Below, piece after piece: positions 11,783 to 21,456 of a stretch of 37,782 nucleotides of DNA. Numbering within the stretch: the first letter of the stretch is position 1; every line of letters begins with the position of its first letter. The stretch is taken from NCBI GenBank assembly GCA_002441085.1, contig DJVF01000039.1, forward strand, positions 1-37,782, given 5' to 3'. The stretch comes from Patescibacteria group bacterium UBA6263. Its GTDB lineage: Bacteria > Patescibacteriota > Gracilibacteria > Absconditabacterales > Absconditicoccaceae. A program made the position numbers and the translations under genes. The notes below the pieces were generated by a model. It worked only from the letters and a program-made list of their open reading frames with translations, ran no database searches and was not told the origin of the DNA.

Positions 11783-11905
11783 ATAGAGAGGATATCCCTA
11801 AATCAAAGATTAAAATGTAAGATGCTGAATTAGCAAACTCAGATATAAAAAGAAGTACTTTTAATAGGATAAACCTCTCTATGTGTGATTACTAGGGGGG
11901 TTTTT
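11783..11905 (+). promoter_or_regulatory. Candidate riboswitch/attenuator leader of the ABC exporter
   Basis: ATAGAGAGG (11783-11791) pairs perfectly with CCTCTCTAT (11874-11882), and just inside it TATCC (11793-11797) pairs with GGATA (11867-11871). Together they form a long closing helix. Enclosed are small hairpins AATC/GATT, GCT/AGC (around 11824-11834) and AAAAG/CTTTT (around 11849-11863), giving a multi-branch shape. The 3' strand of the closing helix is also the 5' arm of the terminator at 11872-11905, so the two folds exclude each other. This is the layout of a transcriptional riboswitch or attenuator in which the closing helix antiterminates. I recognise no known aptamer class. The ligand is unknown. 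Confidence 0.6.
11872..11905 (+). terminator. Leader terminator of the ABC exporter operon
   Basis: AACCTCTCTA (11872-11881) pairs with TAGGGGGGTT (11893-11902), ten pairs including two G-U, around an 11-nt loop and followed by a T-run. It ends 84 bp before the exporter ATPase start, which is the position of an attenuator. Its 5' arm is shared with the competing helix of the leader. Confidence 0.75.
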
Positions 11906-11988
11906 AAAATGTTAAATTAGGAATGATAAATTATAAATTGAAAACTGTTTGTCAAAGATTAAAGATTTATTTGTTTAAATTATAAAAA

Positions 11989-12906
11989 ATGCGTATGTTG
12001 ATAGTAAAAAATGTAGAAAAAATATTTAAAAAAAGAATTAAGGCATGATCTTGGTTGGAAAATTTATTTGTTCCGAAACATGAAGATTTTCACGCTTTGA
12101 AGTCAATTAATTTTGAGATTGATCAATGAGAAAAAGTAGCTTTTATCTGACCAAATGGAGCTGGAAAATCTACTACTATCAAAGCGATTTTGGGAATACT
12201 TCATTATGATAAGTGAGAAATCAAGGTCCGAGATATGGATCCAAAAAAACAAAGAAAAGAAATATCCAAATTTACTGCTTCGGTTTTTGGGCAGAGGAGT
12301 CAGCTTCTTTATCATCTACCTTTGATGGATAGTTTTAATTTTTTTAGAATTATTTATGATATTCCTCAAGATATTTTTGAAAAGAGATTGGATAGGTTTG
12401 TAAAGAGATTTGGTATAGATGAATTTATCAATCAGCCTGTTAGGAAGCTTAGTTTGGGTCAGAGGATGAAATGAGAAATAGTTGCGTCATTGCTGCATTC
12501 TCCTAAAGCAATATTTCTGGATGAGCCTACTGTCGGACTAGACATTATTGCAAAAAAAGTTTTGTATGAAATATTAAATGAAATACACAAAGAAGAAAAT
12601 ATTACAATTTTTCTTACTTCGCATGATCTTAAGGACGTAGAAAATCTTTGTGATAGAGCAGTCGTGATCAATAGAGGAGAAATACTTTATGATGGTCAGA
12701 TTGAAAATCTTATCAAAAAATATGCAAACAAAAAATTTATAAGCTATAAAGAAAAGTGAAGTTTGGAACGAAATGATATAGAGGTGCCAAATGAAGCGAA
12801 ATTTGTAGAAATGGCAATCAAAGAGTTATATGAAAAAAAAGAAATAGAAGATTTGGAGATTCAAAATGTGCCTTTGGAAGAAATTATTGAACAATTCTAT
12901 AAATAA
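11989..12906 (+). CDS. ABC-2 exporter ATP-binding protein
   Basis: The 305-residue nucleotide-binding subunit has Walker A 'GPNGAGKST' (first G is TGA), the signature 'KLSLGQRMKGE', Walker B 'AIFLDEPTVGLD' and the switch histidine in 'FLTSHDL'. The N-terminal 'EDFHALKSINFEID' lead-in and C-terminal extension ('IQNVPLEEIIEQFY') are typical of ATPases paired with DUF990-like ABC-2 permeases. The two permease genes follow on the same strand, so the complex should be one ATPase plus a permease heterodimer that exports an unknown compound. Expression is likely set by the attenuator just upstream. Confidence 0.93.
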
Positions 12907-12908
12907 TA

Positions 12909-13002
12909 TGTTATATTGAGTGCCGCTTTACGGTATAAATTTAGCGGAAGATCTGGAAACTATATATTAAAACCTGGATATTTCGCTTTGCTCAATATGA
13001 CA
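12909..13002. repeat. MITE-like inverted-repeat element
   Basis: TGTTATATTGAG (12909-12920) and CTCAATATGACA (12991-13002) are inverted ends with 11 of 12 bases matching. An inner CCGCT/AGCGG hairpin lies between them. The element sits between the ATPase and first permease genes of one operon. The ends resemble those of the 13826-13906 element (consensus near TGTCAT..YGAG), so both may belong to one non-autonomous family. Confidence 0.5.
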
Positions 13003-13032
13003 GTGAAAAAGTTTTAAATAACTAATTTTACA

Positions 13033-13821
13033 ATGAGAAAAAACTTAAATATTTTAAAATTTGCGTTTAAGGAACAGCTAGAATATAGGTGGAATTTTTT
13101 CTTGGGTATGATAACTATGGTAATAAATGATTTTATCTTTCTGTTTATATTTGTTATATTTCTAGGATATTTTACTGGTACATGATTAAATTTTGGAAAT
13201 TTTCTTTTGATACATTCTATAATAGCATTTCAATATGCAATAGTTAATTGAATTTTTTCAAATATATGAGATTTGCCAAATATTATAGAAGAATGAAAAC
13301 TGGATTATTATTTATCTTTTCCAGTAGATACATTGAGATTTATTGTTTTGTCCAAAATAAAAGTTCATAACATTTGAGACGTATTGTTTGCTCTAACTTC
13401 TATGATAATATATGCAATATATTTTTATGAATGAGCTTGGTCTACTTTTGTTTCTAAACGATTTATTATAGTCATTATTGCTTTAATATTTGCTACTGGA
13501 TTGTTTGTCATGATATGATCTATATCTTTTTGGCTACAAAAATGATCGAAAATGAGAGATTTGTTTCAGAGTTTCTTTTTGGTTTTTGGTAGTTATCCAC
13601 CTACAATATTTCAATCAGACAAGTTGATGTTTGTGCTTATATCTATGATAGGACTTTATCCTGGTGTGTATTTACCATATCAAATGATAGTGGGCAATGC
13701 AAGTATACTAAATTGGATTGTGCTGGTAGGATCTAGCATATTTATGTTTTTGATAGGTATATGGATATTCAAGAGAGGACTTAGGAGATATAGCAGTGGA
13801 AACCTAGTCGTGCAGATGTAA
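13033..13821 (+). CDS. ABC-2 exporter permease, subunit 1 (DUF990-like)
   Basis: The 262-residue protein has six predicted membrane segments, beginning with a short cytoplasmic N-terminus 'MRKNLNILKFAFKEQLEYRW' that is typical of this permease group. A coupling region 'NIIEEGKLDYYLSFPVD' follows helix two; in DUF990 permeases this stretch contacts the ATPase. The C-terminus 'IFKRGLRRYSSG' is the usual end of this family. Many glycines are TGA. It lies between the ATPase and its sister permease and is separated from each by a repeat element. Confidence 0.85.
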
Positions 13822-13825
13822 TAAC

Positions 13826-13906
13826 TTTGTCATCGCGAGCTTGAAGAGCGTGGCGATCTTAAGATTGCTTCGTCGTCCGCCTAGGCAGACTCCTCGCAAT
13901 GACAAA
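13826..13906. repeat. REP/MITE-like element, full copy
   Basis: TTTGTCATCGCGAG (13826-13839) and CTCGCAATGACAAA (13893-13906) are inverted ends differing at one base. The core contains 'aagattgcttcgtcg', which recurs with the right end at 15080-15117. The element is GC-rich compared with its surroundings and lies between the two permease genes. It may form a hairpin in the operon mRNA. Confidence 0.7.
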
Positions 13907-13930
13907 AAAATTTAGCCTTTAAAATTAATA

Positions 13931-14716
13931 ATGTTGAAATATATAAAAATTTGATTTTATTTTGTGAAGGAAATATTTTATTATTCTTATATGTTGATAT
14001 TATCTAATATTCATCTATTGTTTTTGATTTTTGTATTGACTAGTCTTGCTATGTTTGGGGCAAATGCGAAGTGAGTAGATAATATAGCTGGTATCTCAAT
14101 CTGATTTTATGCTTGGTATGTTTTTATTACAGAGATTGTTATGACAAACTGGAAAGATCAGACATTGATAGATGATGTAAAAAGCGGATCTATAATAATG
14201 TATCTCAATAAGCCTATTCATTTCGTATGATTGTATTTTTCTCAAACCTTTTTCAAAAATCTGATCAATATCTTGATTGTTGGTATATTTTGTTGAATTG
14301 TAGTGTTTGTATTTTTGTGAGTATTTCCGTGGTTTGGAATGGATAAATTGGTTTTATTTTTGTTGTCATTTATCGTAGGTATAGGTCTTTTGTCATTGGT
14401 ATCTTTGATGATAGCTATGTTTGCTTTTATGATGGAAGATAGTACTTTTGTCAGATTACTTATAAATAAATTATACTTTATATTTGGATGATTATTTTTT
14501 CCTTTGGATATTTATCCTGTATGGCTTAGAAATATTTCTAGATTTTTGCCTTTTGAATATTATCTGTATGCGCCAGCAAAGTTTTTTACTACATGAGATA
14601 TAAGCTTTTTTTGGAAATATTTCCCAATTCAAATTTTTTGGTTTTTTGCTTTGTTTGGTGTAATATTATTTATGTATAATAGAGCAGTGAGGAGATTGGA
14701 GATTAATGGAGGGTAA
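13931..14716 (+). CDS. ABC-2 exporter permease, subunit 2 (DUF990-like)
   Basis: The 261-residue membrane protein has about six helices. The segment 'DQTLIDDVKSGSIIMYLNKP' is the conserved coupling stretch of the family (one-subunit-specific 'I..G.I...L.KP'), and 'FLPFEYYLYAPAKFF' matches the characteristic 'LPF.Y....PA' motif before the last helix. It ends with 'MYNRAVRRLEINGG'. With subunit 1 and the ATPase it forms an export complex. Substrate unknown. Confidence 0.87.
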
Positions 14717-14871
14717 AATTTATTTCGCACGCTGTCTTTTTGAATTGCCCTACCGCTTTGTGGTACAGGCGTTAGTGGACAAATTTGTGTGCTTACAGGT
14801 AGTATTAAACTCCAGGACCTACTTTTTTTCGTTGCCAAAAAAGTAGGCAAAAAAGCTAGTTCTTTACAAGA

Positions 14872-14891
14872 CCTGTCTGCCGGCAGGCAGG
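14872..14891. repeat. CTGCCGGCAG palindrome
   Basis: The 20-bp sequence has arms CCTG.CTGCC and GGCAG.CAGG with a single mismatched pair. It is far GC-richer than its surroundings. A related CTGCC/GGCAG hairpin occurs at 21082-21107 upstream of pyk, so this is a dispersed motif. Confidence 0.55.
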
Positions 14892-15016
14892 CTCGCTACT
14901 ATTATTCTGTTTGCTTTTTATTTACGATTAGCGGCTCAAACAATTTATAAAGAACCAAAAACTTGATTGTTATTTATGTAGTTAAGAAGTTTATAAATAG
15001 CATTACTTATAGAAAA

Positions 15017-15048
15017 AAATCCCGCATGTAAAGTTTTGGCGGGATTTT
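15017..15048. terminator. Bidirectional terminator between exporter and AMP operons
   Basis: AAAATCCCGC pairs with GCGGGATTTT around a 12-13-nt loop. A-rich and T-rich flanks lie on both sides, so it can end the plus-strand exporter operon and the minus-strand AMP phosphorylase operon. Confidence 0.85.
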
Positions 15049-15079
15049 ATTTCTATTCTTAGTTTTACTTAGTACGATA

Positions 15080-15117
15080 TAAGATTGCTTCGTCGTTTTA
15101 CTTCTCGCAATGACAAA
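15080..15117. repeat. Half copy of the REP/MITE-like element
   Basis: It contains 'aagattgcttcgtcg' followed by 'ctcgcaatgacaaa', identical to the right part of the 13826-13906 element but lacking the left arm. It lies just past the stop of the AMP phosphorylase gene. Confidence 0.65.
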
Positions 15118-15125
15118 TGAAAAAT

Positions 15126-16631
15126 TTACTTAATTTCATACATTTTTTTTCATTTGAGATTTTGTAGAGCCATATTGATTTTGCTTGTTTCACTAGCGTA
15201 CATTGTATAGATTATATCATTTTCTTTGACTTTATCTCATGTTTTTTTATGTAGATACAGTCATGATGTTTCATCAATTGGAGATCATAATGTCCTAGTA
15301 GTATCGTTTATCAATTTGAGATCTATTTTTTTGATAGTTCAGTTTTTTTCAGCTTTGACTTCTTTTTTGAATTTTCATAATTTTAGATCTTCAGATTTGA
15401 TATTGGGATTTTTTCATCTTTGAGCTTTGATAATTTTTTGCATTTTTTTCCAAGCAGCTCCAGATTTGAGTTGGTTGTAGGCTAATTCATGTGCTTTTTT
15501 TCATTTTGCCATTCAAACCAATTCTATGACTTTAGAGCATAGGTGGATTGCTTTGTTTTGTAGATCCATAGGTCTGAGTTCGTGTTGTTGTAATACTCTG
15601 AGTACTTCTCTAACTTGCAAATGAGGTCAAATACCAGCTCAGATTGGTTCTTTTGCATCAGTGATTTCTACTATCATTTTCATTCAGAGTTTTTTTCAGA
15701 TATATTCATATTTTTTTTTGAGCCATAAAGCTGTTTTCTTATTAGATACTTTGGCTGTTGGTCATACTGGTATATCTATAAGTGAATGATTGATTCACAT
15801 AGCATATTTTTTGGCCATAATGCTGACTACTGTCCTAGAGAATGATTGCATAGATAAAGGATATGCAACTTTGATAAGTTTTTCATCTGCAGGTGCTAAA
15901 TCCAATCATCATCATCGCACTAGGCAGCAGTTTTCTTTTTTGACCAAATTTTCTATTTCTTGTTTGTTAAATGATATGTCCATAAGTACATCTACACATT
16001 CTCAAGTTGCGGCTGGAGTAGTAATAGATTTGGAAAAGGTTTTGGGCATTTTGATCCCAAGCGATGCTAGTAGTGGTATCATGATCATGGTAGTTTCATT
16101 TCCTGGTACACCTCCCATACAATGTTTGTCTGCTACTACTCATTTGAATTTGAGCATCTCTCATGTTTCTGCCATTGCTTTGGTCATCATAAATAGTTCT
16201 TCATCTGTTGATTTTTTGAAAAATCCTAATGCCGAAAAATATGTTATCAAAGTGTCCGTAAAACGATTGGTAGATATATCTTTCATAATTGCATATATTT
16301 CTTTGTAATTTAATTTGAATCATTTGATAGCTTTTTTGAGAGCTTCCATAGACTCACTAGAATTTGTGGTGAAAGATATTCATACATTTTGATTTTCTTT
16401 GATTTTATATTTTTTATAGACATCTTTGTATAGTCATATTTCTCTGGGTTTTACTAGCTTGTTGCTGAGATCTACATTTAGTACTATCTCTTGTCCTTTA
16501 TAAAAGATAGATACTTTATCAAATGCATTTATTCCGTATTCTCGAGCTTCTTGTTCATTTAATACAACTATCATTTCTTCTCAGTTTTGGATATCTATTC
16601 GTTTTGTTTTTGCATGAAATATTTGTGACAT
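15126..16631 (-). CDS. deoA: AMP phosphorylase (thymidine phosphorylase family)
   Basis: The enzyme splits AMP with phosphate to adenine and ribose-1,5-bisphosphate. The 501-residue product has the N-terminal extension of archaeal-type AMP phosphorylases, then 'VADKHCMGGVPGNETT' (phosphate/substrate loop), 'KSITTPAATGE' and 'KEPIGAGIGPHLQVREV'. Three TGA codons in a row encode the 'RGGGLDLAPADE' glycines. The family cannot be told from thymidine phosphorylase by motif alone, but the long N-terminus and direct linkage to RuBisCO and R15P isomerase make AMP the likely substrate. Last gene of the cluster, 36 bp after RuBisCO. Confidence 0.92.
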
Positions 16632-16667
16632 TAATTTAATTAATAATTAAAAAGTTTTTGTTTTTGA

Positions 16668-18128
16668 TTAGATCATTTCTGTTTGTTGAGCAGATTCAAC
16701 TTCTTTATCTTTTTTCTTTTCAAAGAACTCTATTGATTCTGCTAATTCTATATGATCTTTTGCATATTCGTGTATATCAATACCTTTTTGATAAGCTTCA
16801 CACGCTTGTACGAGCGCTGTTGCTCAAACTTTTGTTCCTCTAGGATGTGCATGACAACCAGCTCACATTGTAGTTATAAAATTTACATTTCACATTATAT
16901 CTATAAATGGTTTGAGCAATGTGGGATTGAGTCATCATGATATGATTGGGCAACATTTTTTGAGTCATCTTCGAGAGTCATCTTGTAATGTAAGATGTTG
17001 GTGATGGTCCAATTGTACATTTTGAATCCAATCTTCATCATTTTCTGGTATAGTTCATCGTGATTGTTCAAAAATATGTCCAGGAGCTTGTAATCAGAAT
17101 ATATTGTTGGCTGCTGTGACATCTTCTTGTGGTGTACCTGCCATTTTACCTACTCATGCTGTCCCAGTATGTATTCATGATGCTCATGCCAATCTAGCAA
17201 ATTTGGATAATACCAAAACGGTATATCCGATAGGATTTTCTGGTCTAGTAAAAGCTCAGTGTCCAGCTCTATGAAAATGTATAAATACATCTGGATATTT
17301 TCTTCTAAGTGTCTGTACTGCCATCCATCCTGCTGTAGTTCAATCTATCAAAAAAGCATAAGATCATTTTTCCATACCTGAATTGACTATCATTTCACAT
17401 CTAGATATCATAGTATCGTAATCTGGAGCAGATACATTGAATGAATGTACTTTTTTGTTTCATGTTTCTTTAACTGCTTTGTCCATAGCTTCTTTGATAT
17501 GAGCTACCATTTTGTCGTATGGGCAAAAATCTTGATCGGCTTGAGGTTCATCATTTTTTACAAAGTCTCATCCTCATACTCGAAAATCGTAAGCAACCTC
17601 TGCGTATTCAGCAGATGTAAGTCACATTTTGGGTTTTACTATAGTTCCAAGAATTGGTCTATTATAAACGTTTAGATATTTTCTCATTTCGTCTAAAGTA
17701 TAACTAGGGCCATCGTATTGTTCTATCATTGCTGGGGGAAATCGTATGTCTAATAATTTCAAAGCTTTGACCTCTTTCATTCAAAAGACGTTTCACGCAA
17801 TATAAGTTAGGATATTCTGAACGTTTCATCATCTATCAAATAATCTCCATGGATAAGCTATCCATACAAGATTTTTCTCTAGATCTAACTTGTAAACTAA
17901 GGCGTTTAATAGTCTAGAATAAGCGGTCTCTGTTTGTACAAGAAAATTTGTCCCTGTACTGGACTCTGCTGCTGCTTCACATGCAGCTTGTAAAATGTTT
18001 AAATTTCATCATGGAATAATATGAAAACATGCAAGCATATAGTCTCAATTTCTAGGATCTTTGAGATCCATATTGATATATGCCTGTTGATGAGGATTTA
18101 AAGATGCGATAAGTTCTTGGATTGTCAT
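16668..18128 (-). CDS. rbcL: Ribulose-1,5-bisphosphate carboxylase large subunit, form II/III-like
   Basis: RuBisCO fixes CO2 onto ribulose-1,5-bisphosphate to give two 3-phosphoglycerates. The 486-residue product keeps all catalytic parts at Rhodospirillum-like positions: K165 in 'GTIVKPKMGL', carbamylated K191 with D193 and E194 in 'GGDFVKNDEP', the 'HFHRAGHGAF' histidine, and the loop-6 lysine in 'GTAGVGKMAGTPQED'. No small subunit gene is present. Sequence style and neighbours fit the CPR form II/III group used in AMP salvage, not the Calvin cycle (no phosphoribulokinase nearby). Many glycines are TGA, including in 'RVGGGDF'. Confidence 0.97.
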
Positions 18129-18175
18129 GTAATATATATTAAAGATTTAAAAACTAATTGTATTATATTGAAATA

Positions 18176-19192
18176 TTAATTACTTTGTTTATTTTGTCAA
18201 TTTTTTTGAGACATAAGCATCCATCAAAAGTGTTTTTTGACTGCTTTTTTCAAATCTTTGGGTCTAATTATACCAAATTCCGTAATTATTCATGTAATAA
18301 ATTTTGCGGGAACCATATCAAAAGCATAGTTTATTATTTCCAGTCATTGAGGTCTGTCTGGTCGTAATTCTTTACCATCTCTAATTTCTATTTTAACTTT
18401 GTTTTGTGTATCTATCTTTAGAAGTGATCATACTATGTAGACTGGTATTTTGCTATGTCGAGCAGCCAAAGCTATCGAAAAGCTTCAGATTTTATTATAT
18501 ACATTTCAATTTAATTTGATTGCATCGGATCATATAATAACCATATCTATGTCTACGTGTGACTCATGCATATTGTCTGTAAAAAATGGAGCAGATGAAT
18601 CTGTGATCATTGTATTGGGGACTCATGCTTGTACTAGATCTTTGGAAGTTTTTCTTCATTGATACAAAGGTCTGGTTTCTGTATTGTAAACATGAATTTT
18701 TGTTCATTGATTATGTGTGGTAGTGAGTATTTTTACCACAGAGGAGCTATGGCAGTGAGTCATAATATTGTATCAATTCTTTATGAGTTTAGCTCAAATC
18801 ACAGGCCTGACTTGTTCTTCTTTTTGAATCTCATCTACGTAATCTTTGGCTGCTTTGCTTATGGTTTTTTGAAGTGTAGGTATGTTTGATGTTTGAGACA
18901 ATTTTTCCAAGTATTTTTGTTTACAATATTTCAGTCCATTAAATAACATTGGTTCTGTTTCTCTGGCTTGTGATAGCATATTGCTTGCAGTAAAGAGAAA
19001 ATTTTCTAATTGTTGGATAGATTCAAATTTTTGTTTGGCTATTTCTATTCATAATATTTTGATTCATTCTCTGGCTATATTGGTAGCTCACTGGATGGTG
19101 ATGGTTTTGATATCTTTGGCTACAGAGAAAATATTTTCAAGCTGAATTAATTCATTAATGGTATTTTGTTGTATATTTTGTTTTAAAGTCAT
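18176..19192 (-). CDS. Ribose-1,5-bisphosphate isomerase (eIF2B family)
   Basis: The enzyme converts ribose-1,5-bisphosphate to ribulose-1,5-bisphosphate for RuBisCO. The 338-residue product has the helical N-terminal domain and the family motifs 'IMTHCHSSSVV' (catalytic Cys), 'YNTETRPLYQGRKT', 'MITDSSAPFF' and 'DMVIIGSDAI...NGNVYNKIGS' (catalytic Asp). Related methylthioribose-1-phosphate isomerases share these motifs, so the choice rests on its place between RuBisCO and AMP phosphorylase. Its ATG sits 1 nt after the preceding stop (TAATATG), implying coupling. Confidence 0.92.
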
Positions 19193-19193
19193 A

Positions 19194-20039
19194 TTAGAAG
19201 GATTGTTGTTGTAAATCAAATAATTGAATTGTATTATATAGTGATTGATATGCTTTGAGATCTCATACTCAACTTCATGCTCGATATATTCACATGCGTC
19301 GAAAACATCATAAAACTCTTTCCATTTGTGGCGATAGATGTTGTCTATGTCTCCGTGTGTTACTATAAAATTTATGGAAATCCATTTTTTGGAATTGTTC
19401 TATGATTTTTAAGCATTCTTGGAATTGTCAGTTTGGAAATTCTTTTTGAAGAATTGCTAGTCTACCTTGGTTTATTGTGTTTTGATAATCTTTGATATTT
19501 ATATGGCCAAAATCTATTGGATTTTTTCTGTCTTGGTATCAGCGAAAATATGCTTTGGATCATTTGGGGACAACAATTACTGCATATTTGTTTAAATATT
19601 CTTTGGGATTGTGTATCCTTAATTCTTGTTTGTCTGTATTTGCAAGATAGCTGTCAGATTGATTTACAACAAATAGAGGAATGGGAGTATTGTAAAATGA
19701 TTTTAGTTCTTTGATTCATCAAGTGTTAAAAACATCTGTATTGAATTCGCCGGCTCATACTTTGATTATTAGATCTTTTCAATTATATTTTATAATGCTG
19801 TATAAATCTGATCAATCAGAGCATTGTTTATCATCTTTTGTATAATAACAATAGTTTCATAGATTCTCTGTGTCAAATAAATATGAAAAAACTTCCCACA
19901 ATTTGTTTATATCTGATTGTTTTTGTTTTTCTTGCAATTGTTGTTGATAATCAAGATTCTCAAAAAGTTCTCATGATAAATCATCTCATGTAATTTGAAT
20001 TTCTGTTTCTTGATTGGACTGTTTAGGATAGTTTATCAT
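19194..20039 (-). CDS. Uncharacterised protein of the AMP-RuBisCO operon
   Basis: I do not recognise this 281-residue soluble protein. It has no signal peptide or membrane segment. The N-terminus is glutamine-rich and charged ('QQQLQEKQKQSD'), and the middle looks like a mixed alpha/beta fold ('PIPLFVVNQSD', 'KYAVIVVPKGSKAYF'). The C-terminal part is basic ('NTRRHRQHLSPQMERVLGCFRRMG') and its last third is glycine-rich by TGA. It is locked between pyruvate kinase and R15P isomerase, and its stop overlaps the isomerase's start region. This position suggests a role in the pathway or its control, but that is inference. Confidence 0.75.
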
Positions 20040-20054
20040 TTTTTCTTTATATTT

Positions 20055-21062
20055 TTAAATATATTTTTGTGCTTCAGATATTACTTTATTCATAATTCTA
20101 ACACATTTGATCGGATGTTTACCTATAGAAGTTTCTCATGAAAGCATCAGATAATCTGCTCATTGCATAACTGCATAAAATATATCGCTTATTTCTGCTC
20201 TGGTGGGTATGGGATTATTGATCATACTTTCCAACATTTGAGTAGCAACTATTACTTTTTTTCACTCTCTTTTGGTTTTTTTGATTATTCTCATTTGATG
20301 ATCGGGTATGGTCTCTATTGGTAGCTCTGCTCACAAATCTCATCTTGCTATCATGATTGCATCTGATACATTTATTATATCTCAAATATTTTTTATTCAA
20401 TCTTGATTCTCTATTTTGGCAATGACTTTTATATTAAATATTTTGTTGTAATTCAAAAATTCTTTGAGAGATTGTACGTCTTCTTGTTTCCTCACAAAAC
20501 TCAAAGCAACATAGTCAAAATGATTTTTGGCTGCAAACAAAACATCTTCTTTGTCTTTGTCTGTCAAGCTTGGTAATTTGACTGATGTTCATGGCAAATT
20601 GATATGTCTTTTGGACGTGAGTGTAGCTGTGTTTAGTGCTTTTACTATTATGTGATCTTTCTTTTTTTCTATAACTTTGGCTTCAAACAATCCAGAATCT
20701 ATGACTATTTTGTTGTCAACTGCTATGTCTCTTACTAGATTTTTATAATCACAAAACATCGTTTGAGGTATATCTACTAGATTTTTTTTGCTTACTACTT
20801 TGAAAGTTTCTCAATAATTATATGTGATAGGTACTTCTCGATCTCATGTCCTAATTCATGGTCATCTGAGATCAGCCAATAAACAAAAATCTCAAGCAAC
20901 TTGATTTTCTACTTCTTGTATATTGATAAGTATTTTTTCTACATCTTCATGATTTCGATGTGAAAAATTGAATCTTAAAATTCTGACTCAGTTTTCGTAT
21001 AGTTTGAGTAATTTATCTTTTTCTGTTGTGGTTGGTCATACGCTAACTATGATTCAAGACAT
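20055..21062 (-). CDS. pyk: Pyruvate kinase, short form
   Basis: The enzyme makes pyruvate and ATP from phosphoenolpyruvate and ADP. The 335-residue product has the A domain with an inserted B domain ('ADLRGPGIRTG' start, 'IKVIAKIENQDG', 'IMIARGDLGAELP' metal/substrate motif, 'ATQMLESM..NPIPTRAEISD' and 'MLSGETSIGKHP'). It ends right after the barrel, so the C-terminal allosteric domain of usual 470-residue enzymes is missing; it may be unregulated by sugar phosphates. First gene of the AMP-RuBisCO cluster, which links 3-phosphoglycerate output to ATP. Confidence 0.93.
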
Positions 21063-21148
21063 ATATCTAATTTATAATTTAAAACCTGCCTAACGGCAGT
21101 CAGGTTTATAATTTCTGTATAATTATATATGGAATTTTTTATTTTGCA

Positions 21149-21376
21149 AATTTTGCAAGCAAAAATATGCTTGCAAAATTTATAATTCTCTTATCTAAAA
21201 CTTCTTGTGGAAGTTTTAGTGTTCGAAATACAAATTTGCAAGCAAAAATCTGCTTGCAAAATTTACTATTCTCTCATCCAAAACTTTTTGCAAAGTTTTA
21301 GCGTTCGAAATGCAAAATTTACTATTCTTTCATCCACCACGGAGTACTCCGTGGTTGGTGTTCGAAATGCAAACTT
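21149..21376. repeat. Tandem array of variable-stem hairpin units
   Basis: Two and a half units follow the pattern: hairpin A (GCAAGC/GCTTGC, at 21149-21180 and 21235-21260), a box near 'attctctcatcc', hairpin B, then 'gtgttcgaaatgcaaa'. Hairpin B keeps its palindromic form while its sequence changes: TAAAACTTC/GAAGTTTTA at 21196-21218, AAAACTTT/AAAGTTTT at 21280-21299, CCACGGAGT/ACTCCGTGG at 21337-21354. The third unit lacks hairpin A. The 'ttcgaaat' box occurs three times. There are no spacers of even length, so this is not CRISPR. Confidence 0.75.
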
Positions 21377-21456
21377 TTAAGAAAACATATGATACAAAAT
21401 CTATAGTATACTATCTAAATAATTCTAAAATATAATAAAGAATTATTAAAATAGTA

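Larger units (their letters stand above)
14717..15125. other. Repeat-rich non-coding gap between convergent operons
   Basis: No gene is seen here. The gap holds a stretch of GC-richer debris, a CCTACTTTTTT/AAAAAAGTAGG hairpin (14818-14847), a near-perfect 20-bp palindrome with core CTGCCGGCAG (14872-14891), a strong terminator (15017-15048) and a half copy of the 13826-13906 repeat. Such mixed palindromes are typical of accumulated non-autonomous elements. Confidence 0.6.

Noticed and set aside
11684..11833. A 49-codon table-25 open frame in the exporter leader, possibly a leader peptide
   Set aside because: No ribosome-binding site, no recognisable sequence, and it overlaps the structured leader; open frames of this length are common by chance when TGA is sense.
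11800..11905. tmRNA, because of 'gcaaac' after a stop-like triplet
   Set aside because: No tRNA-like 5' and 3' ends, no T-loop and no hydrophobic tag ending were found.
15790..16308. 172-residue plus-strand open frame
   Set aside because: It is antisense to the AMP phosphorylase gene, which has full family motifs on the minus strand.
21149..21376. CRISPR array
   Set aside because: Units differ in length and in stem sequence, there are no even unique spacers and no cas genes nearby.
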